From an uncultured Eubacteriales bacterium (GTDB lineage Bacteria > Bacillota > Clostridia > Oscillospirales > Acutalibacteraceae): a DNA stretch of 7,297 nucleotides. The notes below the pieces were generated by a model, which did no database searches, had not been told where the DNA came from, and was given only the letters and a program-made list of their open reading frames with translations. The position numbers and the translations under genes are program-made. Every line of letters starts with the position of its first letter. The stretch's first letter is position 1. The stretch is taken from positions 1 to 7,297 of the forward strand of contig CAKSEH010000026.1 of the NCBI GenBank assembly GCA_934446475.1, given 5' to 3'. Positions 5,746 through 7,297 of the stretch are shown piece by piece.

Positions 5746-7297
5746 TTATTTGTAAATTTGCGGTTCTGCCCCGCCCGTATCTACCGTATAAACATCGTGT
5801 TTAGATGAGCTGTCAGAGTTTGAAATAAGCACAGTTCCACGTTGATTTTTACACAGAGAAATATTAACAAGTTCGCAATTTTCAAATTTGCAGTTTTCAA
5901 TAACGGTGCCGTATTCCCAAGCACCGTCCCACTCGGTGTTGGGATATCCTCCGAGTTCTTTCCGTGCAGTTCCGATAAGTATACCGATACCTCCCAGACC
6001 TTGCCCACGGCGGTTATAACCTTCTCCGTGTTCCGTAATATTTGTAAACGAATTGTTGCGTATTATTATTCCTACGCTTGAATGAAGCGGCAATTCATCC
6101 GTCAGGTCATCAACTCTGAGTGCAGCAAGAGTCACCCAGACGCCGCAAGTAACATTGCTTACCGAGTTATCATCAAAATAAGCCCAATATACGACATTTT
6201 GCGCATATGTTTTTTTATCGTCCATATCGGTATCCCGTTGATTAAGTATATAATGTGATGTAAAAGAAACTCCGCTTGCCATATTTTTCATCACATTTTT
6301 TGTTATATAGCAGTTAAACGTGTTTCCGTAAACCTGGACTCCGGAAGTTGCGGTATAGCTTTGATTATATGTTTTAAAGCCGTCTATACTGTTATTGTAT
6401 ATTGCAAAATTATGAAATGAAGCACTTATCAAAATACGGCTGGTAGAATCCGGGATAATATTCCATTCTTTATCAACTGTCACTGTGCTGCCTTTATACC
6501 CTTTTACATATCTTACCTGACCCATACCTTTGCCGCTTACTACAGCCACTTCAAAATTTTTAGAGAGCTGAATAGACTTTTTTGTCTGTATGCTCTGATT
6601 ATCAGCGGCAATTATCGTGTCATTATACTTATTAAATATATTTTCAAGCATAATTTGTTCGCCGGCATTATCGTTCGGAAGTCCTGTTCGCATCATAGTA
6701 TTCTTTGAAATGTAAAAATCGTAAACAAAACCCTGTATCGCAAATGTTCTTCCCACCGTACAATCATCCTTAAGAGAAAGTGTACCGTCAGGGTCGGTCA
6801 ATAAGTCTTTACCGTAAAACTTATTTCCCGAACAGTCAAGTTTATAAGAGTCCCATACGAGGGTGCCGTTTTGGTCGTAATACTGACCCGTTTTATTATT
6901 TCCGCAAAAATCATTGTCAGTTATAAAAATTTTATTGCAACCGTTGACCCATATAAGTTTAGTGGCCTCAAATGAATTTGAATTTATTATTATACCGTCA
7001 GAATTTGCTGCTACAATACAGGCTATTGAGGAACGTTTCTCACTTGCCTGTAAAAATCTGCAATCTGTTACGCAAAGAGAATTACCGCCGCCGTTATAAA
7101 GGTTTTCAATGGATATAAAAGAATTTATAAAGTTATCTTTTCTGACATCCTTAAAGTACAGACTTTGAAATTTACAAGGATCTGCCTTTAATTCAAAAAC
7201 CGCCTTTTTATTTAATTTATCGCTCCTGCCGTTTAAAATAACCGATTTTGAACCTTCGCCCAAAAAGCTTACCGAAGTGCTTACTTCTATCGAGCCG
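5746..7297 (-). CDS. Beta-helix (pectate-lyase-like) protein, C-terminal 516 residues (N-terminus beyond right edge)
   Basis: The frame stays open to the right edge, starting within GSIEVSTSVSFLGEGSKSV, which aligns with GSIKVNKVLKFMGDGDGSV of the neighbouring lipoprotein (its residues 297-315). The TTG at 7261-7263 is therefore an internal codon and not the start. The visible part is a right-handed parallel beta-helix. It shares with its paralogue the block FAIQGFxYxxYISxN...TGLPxDNAGEQxMLEN, the inserted module (GKGMGQVR ... VTVDKEWNIIPDSTSR), QNVVYWxYxDxN, GLGGxGxLxGT and a C-terminal YTVDxxG tail. In the FAIQG-to-NKYND block I count 31 identities in 43 positions. By analogy it probably has a signal peptide or lipobox, IPT-like domains and a pectate-lyase-type entry upstream, but none of that is visible. 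Likely extracellular and acting on or binding polysaccharide; substrate unknown. Confidence 0.85.
   Translation of the reverse strand, partial: GSIEVSTSVSFLGEGSKSVILNGRSDKLNKKAVFELKADPCKFQSLYFKDVRKDNFINSFISIENLYNGGGNSLCVTDCRFLQASEKRSSIACIVAANSDGIIINSNSFEATKLIWVNGCNKIFITDNDFCGNNKTGQYYDQNGTLVWDSYKLDCSGNKFYGKDLLTDPDGTLSLKDDCTVGRTFAIQGFVYDFYISKNTMMRTGLPNDNAGEQIMLENIFNKYNDTIIAADNQSIQTKKSIQLSKNFEVAVVSGKGMGQVRYVKGYKGSTVTVDKEWNIIPDSTSRILISASFHNFAIYNNSIDGFKTYNQSYTATSGVQVYGNTFNCYITKNVMKNMASGVSFTSHYILNQRDTDMDDKKTYAQNVVYWAYFDDNSVSNVTCGVWVTLAALRVDDLTDELPLHSSVGIIIRNNSFTNITEHGEGYNRRGQGLGGIGILIGTARKELGGYPNTEWDGAWEYGTVIENCKFENCELVNISLCKNQRGTVLISNSDSSSKHDVYTVDTGGAEPQIYK

Noticed and set aside
5746..7263. TTG at 7261-7263 as the true start of the distal beta-helix gene
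   Set aside because: The frame continues upstream to the edge and the upstream residues align with the paralogue, and no ribosome site precedes the TTG. The gene is cut by the window edge.

Overview
The window reads as part of a low-GC Gram-positive chromosome, probably an anaerobic gut-type member of the Clostridia. This rests on AT-rich codon use, AGGAG-type ribosome sites, tight gene packing on one strand, a clostridial-looking PssA/Psd pair and a lipobox-bearing surface lipoprotein. It is an inference from style, not a species call. All credible genes lie on the minus strand, so transcription runs from high to low coordinates. I saw no tRNA, rRNA, CRISPR array, insertion sequence or phage gene.

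Right half (about 3222-7297): two tandem paralogous right-handed beta-helix proteins. The distal one (5746-7297) runs off the right edge, so its N-terminus is not visible. The proximal one (3222-5642) is complete: a lipoprotein signal peptide, two IPT/TIG-like beta domains, a pectate-lyase-superfamily entry motif and a long beta-helix. The two align from the helix entry to the C-terminus (about 510 and 516 residues) with almost no net length change. The 103-bp gap between them holds a good sigma-A-type promoter (TTGACA-N17-TAAAAT) threaded through a 10-bp inverted repeat.

Left half (1-3179): a compact operon that begins at an extended -10 promoter (3151-3179) abutting the terminator hairpin of the lipoprotein gene. 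Its order is pssA (phosphatidylserine synthase), psd (phosphatidylserine decarboxylase), a DUF2156/LPG-synthase-C-type acyltransferase, a GNAT acetyltransferase, and the beginning of an unidentified hydrophilic protein that leaves the left edge. Junctions are 11-bp overlap, 9-bp gap, 4-bp ATGA overlap and a probable 29-bp overlap, so co-translation is likely. The first two genes turn CDP-diacylglycerol plus serine into phosphatidylserine and then phosphatidylethanolamine. The next two encode GNAT-fold enzymes whose substrates are unknown; their position suggests, but does not prove, a role in lipid head-group or envelope modification.

The points most worth a second look are the promoter inside the hairpin, the replaced catalytic-triad histidine in Psd, the coupling of two acyltransferases to phosphatidylethanolamine synthesis, and the duplicated beta-helix surface proteins with their shared internal module.
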